Source: JAPLNB01 sp964451955 (GTDB taxonomy: Bacteria > Planctomycetota > Phycisphaerae > Tepidisphaerales > Tepidisphaeraceae). Taken from it: a DNA stretch of 27,178 bases. The stretch spans positions 1 to 27,178 of the forward strand of contig CAYVKG010000064.1 of assembly GCA_964451955.1 (NCBI GenBank), written 5' to 3'. Shown here piece by piece: positions 1 through 7,720 of this stretch. The notes below the pieces were generated by a model. The model was not told the origin of the DNA. It did no database searches and was given only the letters and a program-made list of their open reading frames with translations. Each line of letters begins with the position of its first letter. Positions within the stretch are counted from its first letter, which is position 1. A program made the position numbers and the translations under genes.

Positions 1-8
1 GCCCCCAA

Positions 9-2009
9 ATGCCCAACTCCCCCTCCAATTGGCCCAACGCCATCCTTTCCCCCGTCTGGAACGTGCCCTACAACCGCAATCCCAACTTCACAGGCCGCGA
101 AAAGTCCCTCCAGTACCTCCACCAGTCCTTCATGGGACACGACCCGCTCCTCCATACCATCGCCATCTACGGCCTCGGCGGCATCGGCAAAACACAACTC
201 GCCCTCGAATACGCCCACCGACACCGCGCCGATTACGCCATCATCTGGTGGGTCCGCGCCGAGGAAACCACCACCATGATCTCCGATTTCCTCCGACTCG
301 GCGGGTTCCTCGCCGCCGGCGTCCTCGAAAACACCCCACCCGACGTCGTCGCCGACGCCATCCGACGCGCTCTCGACCGCCGATCCGATTGGCTCCTCAT
401 CTTCGATAACGTCCCCGCTATCCACACCCTCTCCCCGGTCCTCCCACAGGGCCGCTCCGGCAACATCATCATCACCAGCCGCAGCCCCAACTGGCGCGGC
501 CAGGCACACCCCTATCACCTCGGCCCCTGGCAACGCCGCGAAGCCGTCGAATTCCTCCGAAAACGCACAGGACTCACCGACTCCGATGACTCCGTCAACC
601 GCCTCGCCGACGCCCTCGGCAACCTCCCGCTCGCCGTCGAACAGGCCGGCGCCTGCATCGAACAGGCCCGCATCTCCTTCTCCGACTACCTCAACCGCTT
701 CCAAACTCACCGCCAGGAACTCCTCCGACTCACCCACCCTTCCTCCGACTACCCCGACACCGTCGCCACCACCTGGGAAATCTCTTTCAACAAAATCCGC
801 GCCGCTTCCTCCGCCGCCGGCGATCTGGCCAACCTCTGCGCCTTCCTCTGCCCCGATGAAATCCGCCGCGAACTCCTCTTCCGCGGCGCGCACGTCATCC
901 CCTACCCCCTCGCTACCACCGTCTCCAACACCGTCATGCTCGACGGCGCCATCGCCGCACTCCTCCAATACTCCCTCGTCGACGCCAACGAACACGCTAT
1001 CTCCATGCACCGACTCGTCGCCGCCGTCACGCGCGACCGCCTCTCCGAATCCGACCGAATACTCTGGGCCGACGTCGCCCTCCGGCTCATCAACGACGCC
1101 TTCGCCTTCGAAAGCATCGACGTCGGCACCTGGGGCCAGTGCTCCGCCCTCATGGCCCACCTCATGACCGTCACCGCTCACGCCGACTCGCTCAATGTCT
1201 CCCCACAAACCAATGCCGGTCTCCTCAACGAAGCCGGACGATACCTCCTCAAGGCCGGTCAGTTCCCCGAGGCGAAAAACCTCCTCGACCGCGCCCTCGC
1301 CATCGCTCGCCGCGTCTACGGCGATAAACACCCCGCCGTCTCCTCCATCGTCAACGACCTCGGACGCGTCCACATGCGACTCGGCGAACTCAACCGCGCT
1401 CGAACCTGCTTCGAATGGGCCCTCGGCATCGACGAACCCCTCCATGGCCACAACCACCCCCACGTCGCCACCATCGTCAACAACTACGGCATGTGCCTCA
1501 TGTCCTCCGGCGACGCCGAAAATGCAAAAAAACACTTCGAATGGGCCCTCACCGTCTACCAAAACCACTTCGGCGACAAACACCCGAAAACCGCAAGCAC
1601 CCTCTCCAACCTCGGCTACGCCCGCATGCGACTCGGCGAAATCCAGCCCGCCCTCCAGTGCTTCCATCTCGCCCTCGCCGTCGCTCAAGCCACCGTCGGC
1701 GATATGCACCCCACCGTCGCAAGTATATGCTATAACATCGGCACCGCCCTCCGACTCGCCAACCAGCTCCACGACGCCCGCATCGCCTTCGAACGCGCCC
1801 TCAACATCGACAAGGCCACCTTCATCCCCACACACCCCGACGTCCGCCGCGACGAAGACGCCCTCGCCGAAGTCCTCCGCGCCCAAGGCAACACCTCCGC
1901 CGCTGTCGAACACTACCACGCCGCACTCGCACGCGTCACAAAACTCCACGGCCACGATCACCCCCGCGCCAAAGAACTCGCAAAATGCCTCGCGGCACTC
2001 CAAACCTGA
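9..2009 (+). CDS. NB-ARC / TPR STAND ATPase, possibly 5'-truncated
   Basis: This is a STAND-type signalling ATPase related to NLR proteins; such proteins sense a ligand through C-terminal repeats and switch on an N-terminal effector. An FTGRE motif (residues 27-31) leads into a P-loop GLGGIGKT (55-62). A Walker B-like LLIFDN lies near 130, IITSR near 155, a GNLPLA motif near 206, and an ISMHRL motif corresponds to the MHD box. Residues from about 410 to the end form six 42-residue kinesin-light-chain-type TPRs, each closing with a G-x-x-HP type signature. The frame is open through the first eight bases, so the ATG at 9 may be internal. The WNVP..RNPNFTGRE linker commonly follows a TIR or other effector domain in this family, so an effector may lie outside the window. 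Family assignment is firm; the ligand and role (defence or signalling) are unknown. Confidence 0.9.
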   Translation: MPNSPSNWPNAILSPVWNVPYNRNPNFTGREKSLQYLHQSFMGHDPLLHTIAIYGLGGIGKTQLALEYAHRHRADYAIIWWVRAEETTTMISDFLRLGGFLAAGVLENTPPDVVADAIRRALDRRSDWLLIFDNVPAIHTLSPVLPQGRSGNIIITSRSPNWRGQAHPYHLGPWQRREAVEFLRKRTGLTDSDDSVNRLADALGNLPLAVEQAGACIEQARISFSDYLNRFQTHRQELLRLTHPSSDYPDTVATTWEISFNKIRAASSAAGDLANLCAFLCPDEIRRELLFRGAHVIPYPLATTVSNTVMLDGAIAALLQYSLVDANEHAISMHRLVAAVTRDRLSESDRILWADVALRLINDAFAFESIDVGTWGQCSALMAHLMTVTAHADSLNVSPQTNAGLLNEAGRYLLKAGQFPEAKNLLDRALAIARRVYGDKHPAVSSIVNDLGRVHMRLGELNRARTCFEWALGIDEPLHGHNHPHVATIVNNYGMCLMSSGDAENAKKHFEWALTVYQNHFGDKHPKTASTLSNLGYARMRLGEIQPALQCFHLALAVAQATVGDMHPTVASICYNIGTALRLANQLHDARIAFERALNIDKATFIPTHPDVRRDEDALAEVLRAQGNTSAAVEHYHAALARVTKLHGHDHPRAKELAKCLAALQT

Positions 2010-2095
2010 CATCCTCCCTCCCACCCCACAGCCCTTCCCCCCTCCCCCCCCGCAGGCCCCCCAAAAACACGCCAGCAAACACCCAGACACCCAAA

Positions 2096-2105
2096 NNNNN
2101 NNNNN
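2096..2105. other. Assembly gap (10 N)
   Basis: Ten undetermined bases in a C-rich non-coding stretch just after the NB-ARC gene. True length is unknown. No terminator is visible for the upstream gene between 2010 and the gap. Confidence 0.98.
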
Positions 2106-2143
2106 GCGCCCGCAACCTCCAATCCCCATACACATCATCTGCC

Positions 2144-2172
2144 TTGCATACGCCCCACGCCCCGTCTATATT
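2144..2172 (+). promoter_or_regulatory. Candidate sigma70-type promoter for the Gfo/Idh gene
   Basis: TTGCAT at 2144-2149 and TATATT at 2167-2172 are separated by 17 bases, ideal for a housekeeping promoter. Transcription would begin near 2179 and give a leader of about 58 bases containing a small hairpin (AGTCC/GGACT, 2182-2196) before the AAAGGAA ribosome binding site at 2224-2230. The -10 box matches 5 of 6 consensus bases and the -35 box 3 of 6. Confidence 0.45.
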
Positions 2173-2237
2173 CACCCCCACAGTCCAACTCGGACTCTCG
2201 GCAAAGATAAGTGGGCGTTTGAGAAAGGAAACACACC

Positions 2238-3425
2238 ATGCCTCAAAAAGACTCCGTCAACATCGCTTTGATCGGCGCAGGTTTCATGGGCCGCACCCAT
2301 TCCAATGGCTGGGGCCAGGTCTCCCGCTTCTTCAAAGTCCCCCTCAAACCCGTCATGCACACCGCCTTCGCTCTCCCAGAGGAAAACCCCCAGGCTATGG
2401 CCAAGTGGGGCTGGCAGAACTTCTCCACCGACTGGCAAAAAACCGTCTCCTCCCCCGATATCGACCTCGTTGACATCGTCACACCCAACTTCATGCACGC
2501 CCCTCCCGCCAAAGCCGCCATCGCCGCCGGCAAGCACGTCGCCTGCGAAAAACCCATCGCCGGCACCCTCGCCGAAGCCCGCGAAATGGCCGAGGCCGCA
2601 AAGAAAGCCAAGGTCAAATCCTTCGTCTGGTACAACTACCGCCGCTGCCCCGCCGTCGCCATGGCCCACAAACTCGTCAAACAGGGCGCCATCGGCGAAA
2701 TCCGCCACGTCCGCGCCTTCTACCTCCAGGACTGGGCCGATGAAAACGTCCCGCTCGTCTGGCGATTTGACAAGAAACTCGCAGGCTCCGGCGCACACGG
2801 CGACCTCAACGCCCACATCATCGACATGACTCGCTTCGTCACCGGTCAGGAAATCACCCACATCGTCGGCGCCATCGCCGAAACCTTCATCAAGGAACGC
2901 ACTCTCATGGCCGGTACCGCCGCCGGCGGCATCGCCGCCGGTATCAAGTCCGGCGGCGGCAAAGGCAAAGTCACCGTCGATGACACCGTCCTCTTCCTCG
3001 CCCGATTCTCCGGCGGAGCCGTCGCCTCCTTCGAAGCCGCACGACAAGCCACCGGTAATCAAAACCGCAACGGCTGGGAAATCAATGGCTCCAAGGGCGC
3101 ACTACGCTTCGACTTCGAAGACATGAACCGCCTACACTTCTACGACGCCACTCGCCCGCGAGAAGTCCAGGGCTGGACCAATATCATGTGCACCCACGGC
3201 GGCTCACACCCCTACGTCGAAAACTGGTGGCCAGACGCCCATATCCTCGGCTATGAACACGGCTTCACCAACCAGGCCTATGACATCCTCCGCGTCATCT
3301 CCGGACAAGACCCGACCGTCCCCATCCCCGACTTCCAGGACGCCTACCAGACCCAGCGAGTCCTCGAAGCCGTCCTCCTCTGTGCCGACAAGAAGGAACC
3401 CGTCAAGCTCTCTGACGTCAAGTAA
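2238..3425 (+). CDS. Gfo/Idh/MocA family NAD(P)-dependent oxidoreductase
   Basis: This cytoplasmic dehydrogenase probably acts on a sugar or inositol derivative. The N-terminus is a Rossmann fold with IGAGFMG (12-18). The family EKP motif is at 104-106, with Lys105 expected to be catalytic. The second-domain D-x-x-x-H pair is Asp189/His193 (in GAHGDLNAH). Length 395 is at the long end of the family (330-400). The ATG at 2238 follows AAAGGAA at 2224-2230. The gene faces a XylA-like sugar isomerase across a shared terminator, which fits carbohydrate catabolism. Substrate cannot be read from sequence; planctomycetes encode many paralogues. No signal peptide or Tat motif is seen. Confidence 0.93.
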   Translation: MPQKDSVNIALIGAGFMGRTHSNGWGQVSRFFKVPLKPVMHTAFALPEENPQAMAKWGWQNFSTDWQKTVSSPDIDLVDIVTPNFMHAPPAKAAIAAGKHVACEKPIAGTLAEAREMAEAAKKAKVKSFVWYNYRRCPAVAMAHKLVKQGAIGEIRHVRAFYLQDWADENVPLVWRFDKKLAGSGAHGDLNAHIIDMTRFVTGQEITHIVGAIAETFIKERTLMAGTAAGGIAAGIKSGGGKGKVTVDDTVLFLARFSGGAVASFEAARQATGNQNRNGWEINGSKGALRFDFEDMNRLHFYDATRPREVQGWTNIMCTHGGSHPYVENWWPDAHILGYEHGFTNQAYDILRVISGQDPTVPIPDFQDAYQTQRVLEAVLLCADKKEPVKLSDVK

Positions 3426-3450
3426 CCCCGCAACACCAACCCGAAAAAGA

Positions 3451-3474
3451 AACCCAGGGCCAAAACCCTGGGTT
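3451..3474. terminator. Bidirectional intrinsic terminator
   Basis: A perfect 9-bp stem (AACCCAGGG / CCCTGGGTT) with a 6-base loop lies between two convergent genes. On the plus strand it is followed by CTTTCTTTC. On the minus strand the complement of GAAAAAGA gives a T-rich tail. It can therefore end transcription of the oxidoreductase (+) and the isomerase (-). Confidence 0.85.
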
Positions 3475-3499
3475 CTTTCTTTCAGCAACACAACAACGA

Positions 3500-4543
3500 T
3501 CACACCCCCAGCAGATGCTCGATCACCATCCGCTCCAACCCCTCGTAGTCCCGATCCTTGATCAGCTCCGCCTCCGCCTTCCTGTCAAACGTCCGAACCT
3601 TCTCCACCAGCAACTCAAAAAACCGCTTGCTGTTCGACAGATGCGCCGTGTTCTTCTCCTGCTTCTGCGTCCGCATCACCTTCACGTCCAGCCCTATGAA
3701 CGCACCCGTCTTCGCGTACCCCGCCTCCTCCAGCACCCGAACCTGGTTCCATGCCTCCCGAAGATTCGCCGCCCCGAAATTCTTGTCCTCGTCAAACTTC
3801 AACCCGTTCTGGTCATTCAGATGGACGCTCCACAGCTTTTTGTGGAACAACGCAAACGCCATCTCGTCCGACGGGTCCAGCCCCGCCAGCTTCGCGTGCG
3901 CCGTCTCGATCAGCCCTCCCACTCGCTTGGGATCATCCGACGCGTACGCCATCGCGATCGCATGCCCGATCGTCGGCACATACGCATGGTCCATCGGCTC
4001 ATTCGGCTTCGGCTCAATCGCAATCCGAATCTTTTTGTTACGCGCCAACATCTTGTTGATCGCCGTCATCAGCCACTCGTGCGCCTGCCTCGCAGGCTTC
4101 GATTCCCGAATGTACGTCCCCTCCCGCGCCAGCCACAGCACCATCAGGTCGCACCCCAGCGCCGACGCAATGTCCACCGCCAACACCGACCGCTCAATCG
4201 CATATCGCCGGCACGCCGGGTCATTCGACGTATACCCCCCGTCAATCGTCCGCGGGTCTTCCCATAACCGCGGCGCCACGAACTCCGGCACCAAACCCTC
4301 TTCCCTCAGAATCTTCCCCAATTCCTTCGCCTGCTTCACCGTCACCGACGCCGGCTGCTTGTTCAGCTCCGGGACCGCGTCGTCATCGTGAAACTGAACG
4401 CCCTCAAAACCCAGCTTCTTATACAGTTTCAGCTTCTCCGAAAAGGCCAATGGCTGCCGCACCGTCGGGCCAAATGGATCTCCTCCTTCATGCACGTTCC
4501 ACGGACCGAACGAAAACCGATACTTCGCGTCACTCTTTGCCAT
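3500..4543 (-). CDS. xylA: Xylose-isomerase-type sugar isomerase (TIM barrel)
   Basis: The protein resembles the short (Streptomyces-type) class of D-xylose isomerases, which interconvert an aldose and a ketose using two divalent metals. It begins with FSFGPWNVHEGGDPFG, typical of the family. Matching catalytic and metal residues are His52 and Asp55 (FHDDD), Glu177 and Lys179 (IEPKP), Glu213 and His216 (IETAHAKLAG), Asp251 and Asp253 (FDEDKNFGA) and Asp286 (GLDVK). The position equivalent to the ligand Asp245 of Streptomyces enzymes reads His241 (VHLNDQNG). At 347 residues it is shorter than the usual ~388. The ATG at 4543 has AGGAGAAG at 4548-4555 (minus strand). The preferred sugar may not be xylose, so the symbol is tentative. 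Confidence 0.82.
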   Translation of the reverse strand: MAKSDAKYRFSFGPWNVHEGGDPFGPTVRQPLAFSEKLKLYKKLGFEGVQFHDDDAVPELNKQPASVTVKQAKELGKILREEGLVPEFVAPRLWEDPRTIDGGYTSNDPACRRYAIERSVLAVDIASALGCDLMVLWLAREGTYIRESKPARQAHEWLMTAINKMLARNKKIRIAIEPKPNEPMDHAYVPTIGHAIAMAYASDDPKRVGGLIETAHAKLAGLDPSDEMAFALFHKKLWSVHLNDQNGLKFDEDKNFGAANLREAWNQVRVLEEAGYAKTGAFIGLDVKVMRTQKQEKNTAHLSNSKRFFELLVEKVRTFDRKAEAELIKDRDYEGLERMVIEHLLGV

Positions 4544-4752
4544 GTGCCTTCTCCTGTTACAGATGCGCCCACGACGAGTTTAGCCAACACCGCAACCTGT
4601 GCAAGCGCATCGCTATCCACCTCACATGAAGCCCGCCCCACTACGGTCCCCAACGTCCCAACTTCCCCCTCAAGATCATGCAGAAACCCTCATCAATCCG
4701 ATAAACCAGATAGGCACCGTGTTTCTTTGCCAAACGCGCACACGTTGAAAGT

Positions 4753-5361
4753 ATGAACCTGAAACCCCGATCCATGCGCAAAACTGGCATCGCCGCCGCA
4801 GGCGCAATGCTCGCCACCTCTATGTTCTTCTCCGCCCAGATGTTCGGCGAGTTGCACACCCCTCTGGAAATCCTCCCCCAACCGCCTCTGCCAACCATCC
4901 CGCCACCCCCCGTTTTCAACTTCATCGACCCCGATATCCTAATCCCCGTAGCTTCGCAACCATTGAACCTCCGCCTGCCCGGCACAGAACCTCTCCCCGA
5001 CGAGACGTTCCTTCCAACCGGCTACGCCATCGGATACCAGCGCATGATTCCCCCCATTCCCCTAAGCTCATTCGCCCTCGGCGGCTACCATAACTTCGTC
5101 GCTGATTCCGACCTCTGGATCCCACCCGGAGCATTCTCCCGCTTTAGCATGGCCTACGACATCGGACACCCCGGCGGCCAAGACTTCTGGCCCCCAGGGC
5201 CAGGTTCCCACTTCCGCGACGACGAGCACCATGGCGTCCTACCCCCAACCTCCGACGAGCCCCCGGCTGTCCCCGAACCCGTCTCACTGACTTGCCTCGT
5301 CGCTTTGTCCTTTCTCCTGCGCCGACCCGCCCGACGCCACAATTCCCCCGCCCGCAAATAG
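4753..5361 (+). CDS. Proline-rich exported protein with PEP-CTERM sorting signal
   Basis: No known catalytic domain is recognised. An N-terminal signal peptide is likely: basic MRK at 8-10, then a hydrophobic stretch (12-29). The body is rich in proline (for example PPLPTIPPPP at 44-53). The C-terminus has the tripartite PEP-CTERM layout: VPEP at 173-176, a short hydrophobic stretch (177-189) and an arginine-rich tail (190-202). Such proteins are exported and then processed by an exosortase, often in organisms with exopolysaccharide. No exosortase gene is in the window. The start at 4753 lacks a clear Shine-Dalgarno; the in-frame ATG of Met8 at 4774 is an alternative. The next gene is an envelope protease 139 bases downstream. 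Confidence 0.78.
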   Translation: MNLKPRSMRKTGIAAAGAMLATSMFFSAQMFGELHTPLEILPQPPLPTIPPPPVFNFIDPDILIPVASQPLNLRLPGTEPLPDETFLPTGYAIGYQRMIPPIPLSSFALGGYHNFVADSDLWIPPGAFSRFSMAYDIGHPGGQDFWPPGPGSHFRDDEHHGVLPPTSDEPPAVPEPVSLTCLVALSFLLRRPARRHNSPARK

Positions 5362-5445
5362 GCTGGCTGACCCAATCTCCCCACCCTGTTCCGTGAGCCG
5401 AACCGCTCCACAAATTTCTTGCCTTCTGCCCGCTCGGGTGTCTTG

Positions 5446-5473
5446 TTGACTGGGTACGCCCAGGAGTTATCTT
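5446..5473 (+). promoter_or_regulatory. Candidate promoter for the HtrA-type protease
   Basis: TTGACT (5446-5451), 16 bases, then TATCTT (5468-5473). A start near 5480 would leave a leader of about 20 bases containing the AAAGGAGGT ribosome binding site. The -35 box matches 5 of 6 and the -10 box 4 of 6 consensus bases. This suggests the protease is transcribed separately from the PEP-CTERM gene. Confidence 0.45.
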
Positions 5474-5486
5474 GCCCGGCGTCTCG

Positions 5487-5495
5487 AAAGGAGGT
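5487..5495 (+). promoter_or_regulatory. Ribosome binding site that sets a TTG start
   Basis: AAAGGAGGT is a near-perfect Shine-Dalgarno. Its GGAGG core ends six bases before TTG at 5501, supporting that codon over the internal ATG at 5522. Confidence 0.75.
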
Positions 5496-5500
5496 GTCCC

Positions 5501-6856
5501 TTGCCATTCCGCTCAACCGCCATGGCTCTGCTGATCTGCACGACAACCACCCTCGCCGCCAACAGCAGGCCAACCCCCGCACCGCCACCGGAAATCAACC
5601 TCCGACACAGCGTGACCGTTGAGGTCGTCCGCAAAACCAAGGACGCCGTCGTCAACATCTCAGCCATCAAGACCGTCGCGCGCCGCGTCAGCCCCTTCGG
5701 CGGCGCCGACCCCTTCTGGCAGCAGTTCGACACCGGACAGGTCATCCGCGTCCCCGCCAGCTCACTTGGCTCAGGCTTCATCATCCACCCCGACGGCTAT
5801 GTCGTCACCAACCATCACGTCATCGACCGCGCCCGCAAAATCCAAGTTGAACTCGCCGACGGCAGAAAGCTCGATGCCGACCTCATCAGCTCCGATGCCG
5901 ACTCCGACCTGGCTATCCTCAAGATACTCCCCCCCTCCAAGTCTACCGCGCGCAATCAACAACCGTTTCCCAGCATCGAACTCGGAGATTCCAGCGACCT
6001 CATGATCGGCGAGCCCGTCATCGCCGTCGGAAACCCCCTCGGTTACTCCCATTCCGTCTCCACCGGCATCGTCTCTGCAATCCATCGCGACATCAAAGAC
6101 CGCCAGGACCAGGTCATCATGGCCGACCTCGTCCAAACCGATGCCGCCATCAACCCCGGCAACTCCGGCGGCCCACTGCTCAATGCCTACGGCCAAGTCA
6201 TCGGCATCAACACCGCCATCCGCGGCGACGCCCAGAACATCGGGTTCGCCATCCAGGTCAATCGGCTGCGCGATCTCATTCCCGAATTGATGAGCCCCCT
6301 CCACGTCACCAAAATGGACCTGCCCCTCAAACTGGTCGAACGCCGAAAAGTCACCCCACCTGCTCACATCGATTGCAGCGTCTCCATCGTCGGCCAAAAC
6401 GCCAGAATCGTCCGCTCTATCGACGGCCGCAAAATCTCCGACATCGTCGACGCCTACGCCGCCCTCCTCCGCGTACGACCCGACCAGAATAGCATCACCC
6501 TCCTCCTGGACGACGGAGCCCGCCAGACCATCCCTCTCCGACCGGCGCCCCAGCCCGGTTCAGTCATCGCCGCCCGCAACCGCCTCGGCGTCACCCTCGA
6601 ACAGGTCACGCCCATGCTCGCGGAAAAGAACAGACTCGAAACCGAAGACGGACTCTATGTGACCGAGGTCCTCAATAACTCCGCCGCCGCCCGCGCAGGA
6701 CTCAAGCCCGGCGATATCATCATCCAGCTCGGTCGATATCGCGTCTCCTCCCTCGATGACCTCAACTCACTCCTTCAGCATCTCCGCGACGGCGACCGCG
6801 TCCGAATCGGTATCATCCGCGGCGACCGAGTCGGATACACCACGTTGCAGCTCTAG
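5501..6856 (+). CDS. HtrA/Deg-type trypsin-like serine protease with PDZ domain
   Basis: This is an envelope protein-quality-control protease of the DegP/DegQ/DegS family. A short N-terminal hydrophobic segment (about 8-20) could be a signal peptide or anchor. The protease domain has His106 (TNHHVID), Asp136 (DSDLAIL) and Ser222 (GNSGGPL). A canonical PDZ domain occupies about 361-447 (AARAGLKPGDII). Between them (about 293-347) is a segment resembling only the second half of a PDZ domain. Length 451 is normal for the family. Translation starts at TTG, justified by a strong ribosome binding site. It stands beside a PEP-CTERM protein gene, but a functional link is only inferred. Confidence 0.93.
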   Translation: MPFRSTAMALLICTTTTLAANSRPTPAPPPEINLRHSVTVEVVRKTKDAVVNISAIKTVARRVSPFGGADPFWQQFDTGQVIRVPASSLGSGFIIHPDGYVVTNHHVIDRARKIQVELADGRKLDADLISSDADSDLAILKILPPSKSTARNQQPFPSIELGDSSDLMIGEPVIAVGNPLGYSHSVSTGIVSAIHRDIKDRQDQVIMADLVQTDAAINPGNSGGPLLNAYGQVIGINTAIRGDAQNIGFAIQVNRLRDLIPELMSPLHVTKMDLPLKLVERRKVTPPAHIDCSVSIVGQNARIVRSIDGRKISDIVDAYAALLRVRPDQNSITLLLDDGARQTIPLRPAPQPGSVIAARNRLGVTLEQVTPMLAEKNRLETEDGLYVTEVLNNSAAARAGLKPGDIIIQLGRYRVSSLDDLNSLLQHLRDGDRVRIGIIRGDRVGYTTLQL

Positions 6857-6885
6857 CACGACCTTCTTCCACCACCCAAACGCCA

Positions 6886-6951
6886 GGGGGGGGCGGGGGC
6901 GCCGGCCGGCCGGGGGGGGGGGCCGCCGCCGCGGGCGGCCGGCGGCCCAGG
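6886..6951. other. Extreme G/C low-complexity tract beside an assembly gap
   Basis: Sixty-six bases made almost only of G and C, with an eight-G run and an eleven-G run, directly before ten N. It is G-rich in a window whose plus strand is otherwise strongly C-rich. An assembly or read-end artefact is likelier than biology. Confidence 0.6.
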
Positions 6952-6961
6952 NNNNNNNNNN
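6952..6961. other. Assembly gap (10 N)
   Basis: Ten undetermined bases between the HtrA gene and the 3' end of hisH. The genes on either side are complete. A gene in the missing part cannot be excluded. Confidence 0.98.
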
Positions 6962-6991
6962 TCCCCCAATTCGACCCTCCCCCCAATACCC

Positions 6992-7606
6992 TCATAGGCG
7001 CGCAAAATTCTCCAGCATCGTCAGCCCCACCTTCTGACTCTTCTCCGGGTGAAACTGCGTCGCCATCAGGTTCCCACGACAAATGCTGCTCACAAACCAA
7101 CCCCCATAATCAGTAACCGTCGCTATCACCGAAGCGTCCTCCGGCACAACGTGATAGCTGTGAACAAAATAAACATTGCAGCCGTCCGGCAACGACCTCA
7201 GCAGCGGCGATTCACCCGTCTTCCTCAGCTGGTTCCACCCCATGTGGGGCACCTTCAGCCCCAACGTCTTGTCCACCTCAAATCGTATGCACTTGCCTCG
7301 CAGAACCCCAAGCCCCTTGTGCTCGCCATCCTCGTATCCAACGTCAAATAGCATCTGCAATCCCAGGCAAATCCCCAAGAATGGCTTCCCAGCCTCAATG
7401 TGCCGGATGAACGGCTCCGCAAATCCCCTCCCGCGAATCGTCGCCACCGCGTCCCCAAACGCCCCAACCCCCGGAAGCACAATCTTGTCCGCCTCCTCTA
7501 TCTCCCGGACGCTGTCCACGATCTGAGCCTCATACCCAACCTCCCCGAATGCCTTCTGCACCGACCGCAAATTCGCCATGCCGTAATCAACTATCGCGAT
7601 TCGCAT
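6992..7606 (-). CDS. hisH: Imidazole glycerol phosphate synthase, glutaminase subunit HisH
   Basis: HisH hydrolyses glutamine and channels ammonia to HisF, which makes imidazole glycerol phosphate and AICAR in histidine biosynthesis. It is a class I glutamine amidotransferase: nucleophile Cys80 in GICLGLQ, and His186 and Glu188 in QFHPEKSQ. The PGVGAFGD motif (45-52) is also typical. Length 204 matches the family. I chose ATG at 7606 because the family begins MRIAIVDYG; a GTG two codons upstream (7612) is possible. There is no Shine-Dalgarno. A long inverted repeat ends eight bases before the ATG. No hisF or other his gene is in the window, so HisF must be encoded elsewhere. Confidence 0.95.
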   Translation of the reverse strand: MRIAIVDYGMANLRSVQKAFGEVGYEAQIVDSVREIEEADKIVLPGVGAFGDAVATIRGRGFAEPFIRHIEAGKPFLGICLGLQMLFDVGYEDGEHKGLGVLRGKCIRFEVDKTLGLKVPHMGWNQLRKTGESPLLRSLPDGCNVYFVHSYHVVPEDASVIATVTDYGGWFVSSICRGNLMATQFHPEKSQKVGLTMLENFARL

Positions 7607-7614
7607 AAACACAA

Positions 7615-7700
7615 AACCACGGATTCACGCCGATCAGCACACGCCCACAGGCAACCGATCCGCCCGTCCTGTCCGTGCCAATCCGCACGCATCCGTGGTT
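7615..7700. repeat. Imperfect inverted repeat, dispersed-repeat-like, before hisH
   Basis: Two 26-base arms (7615-7640 and 7675-7700) pair at about 20 positions around a 34-base loop. The outer ten pairs (AACCACGGAT / ATCCGTGGTT) are perfect. The ATCCGTG-type words recall short intergenic repeats seen in many environmental bacterial genomes; that comparison is from memory. It lies between the OmpA lipoprotein stop and the hisH start. Confidence 0.7.
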
Positions 7701-7720
7701 CCTTTGTCACTCCATCCATC

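Noticed and set aside
1195..2271. Long plus-strand frame rich in Ser, Pro and Thr
   Set aside because: It is an out-of-frame reading of the NB-ARC/TPR gene, crosses the N gap, and has no domain or ribosome binding site.
2172..3062. Gly/Asp-rich minus-strand frame opposite the Gfo/Idh gene
   Set aside because: Repetitive composition and full overlap with a clear enzyme gene mark it as a shadow.
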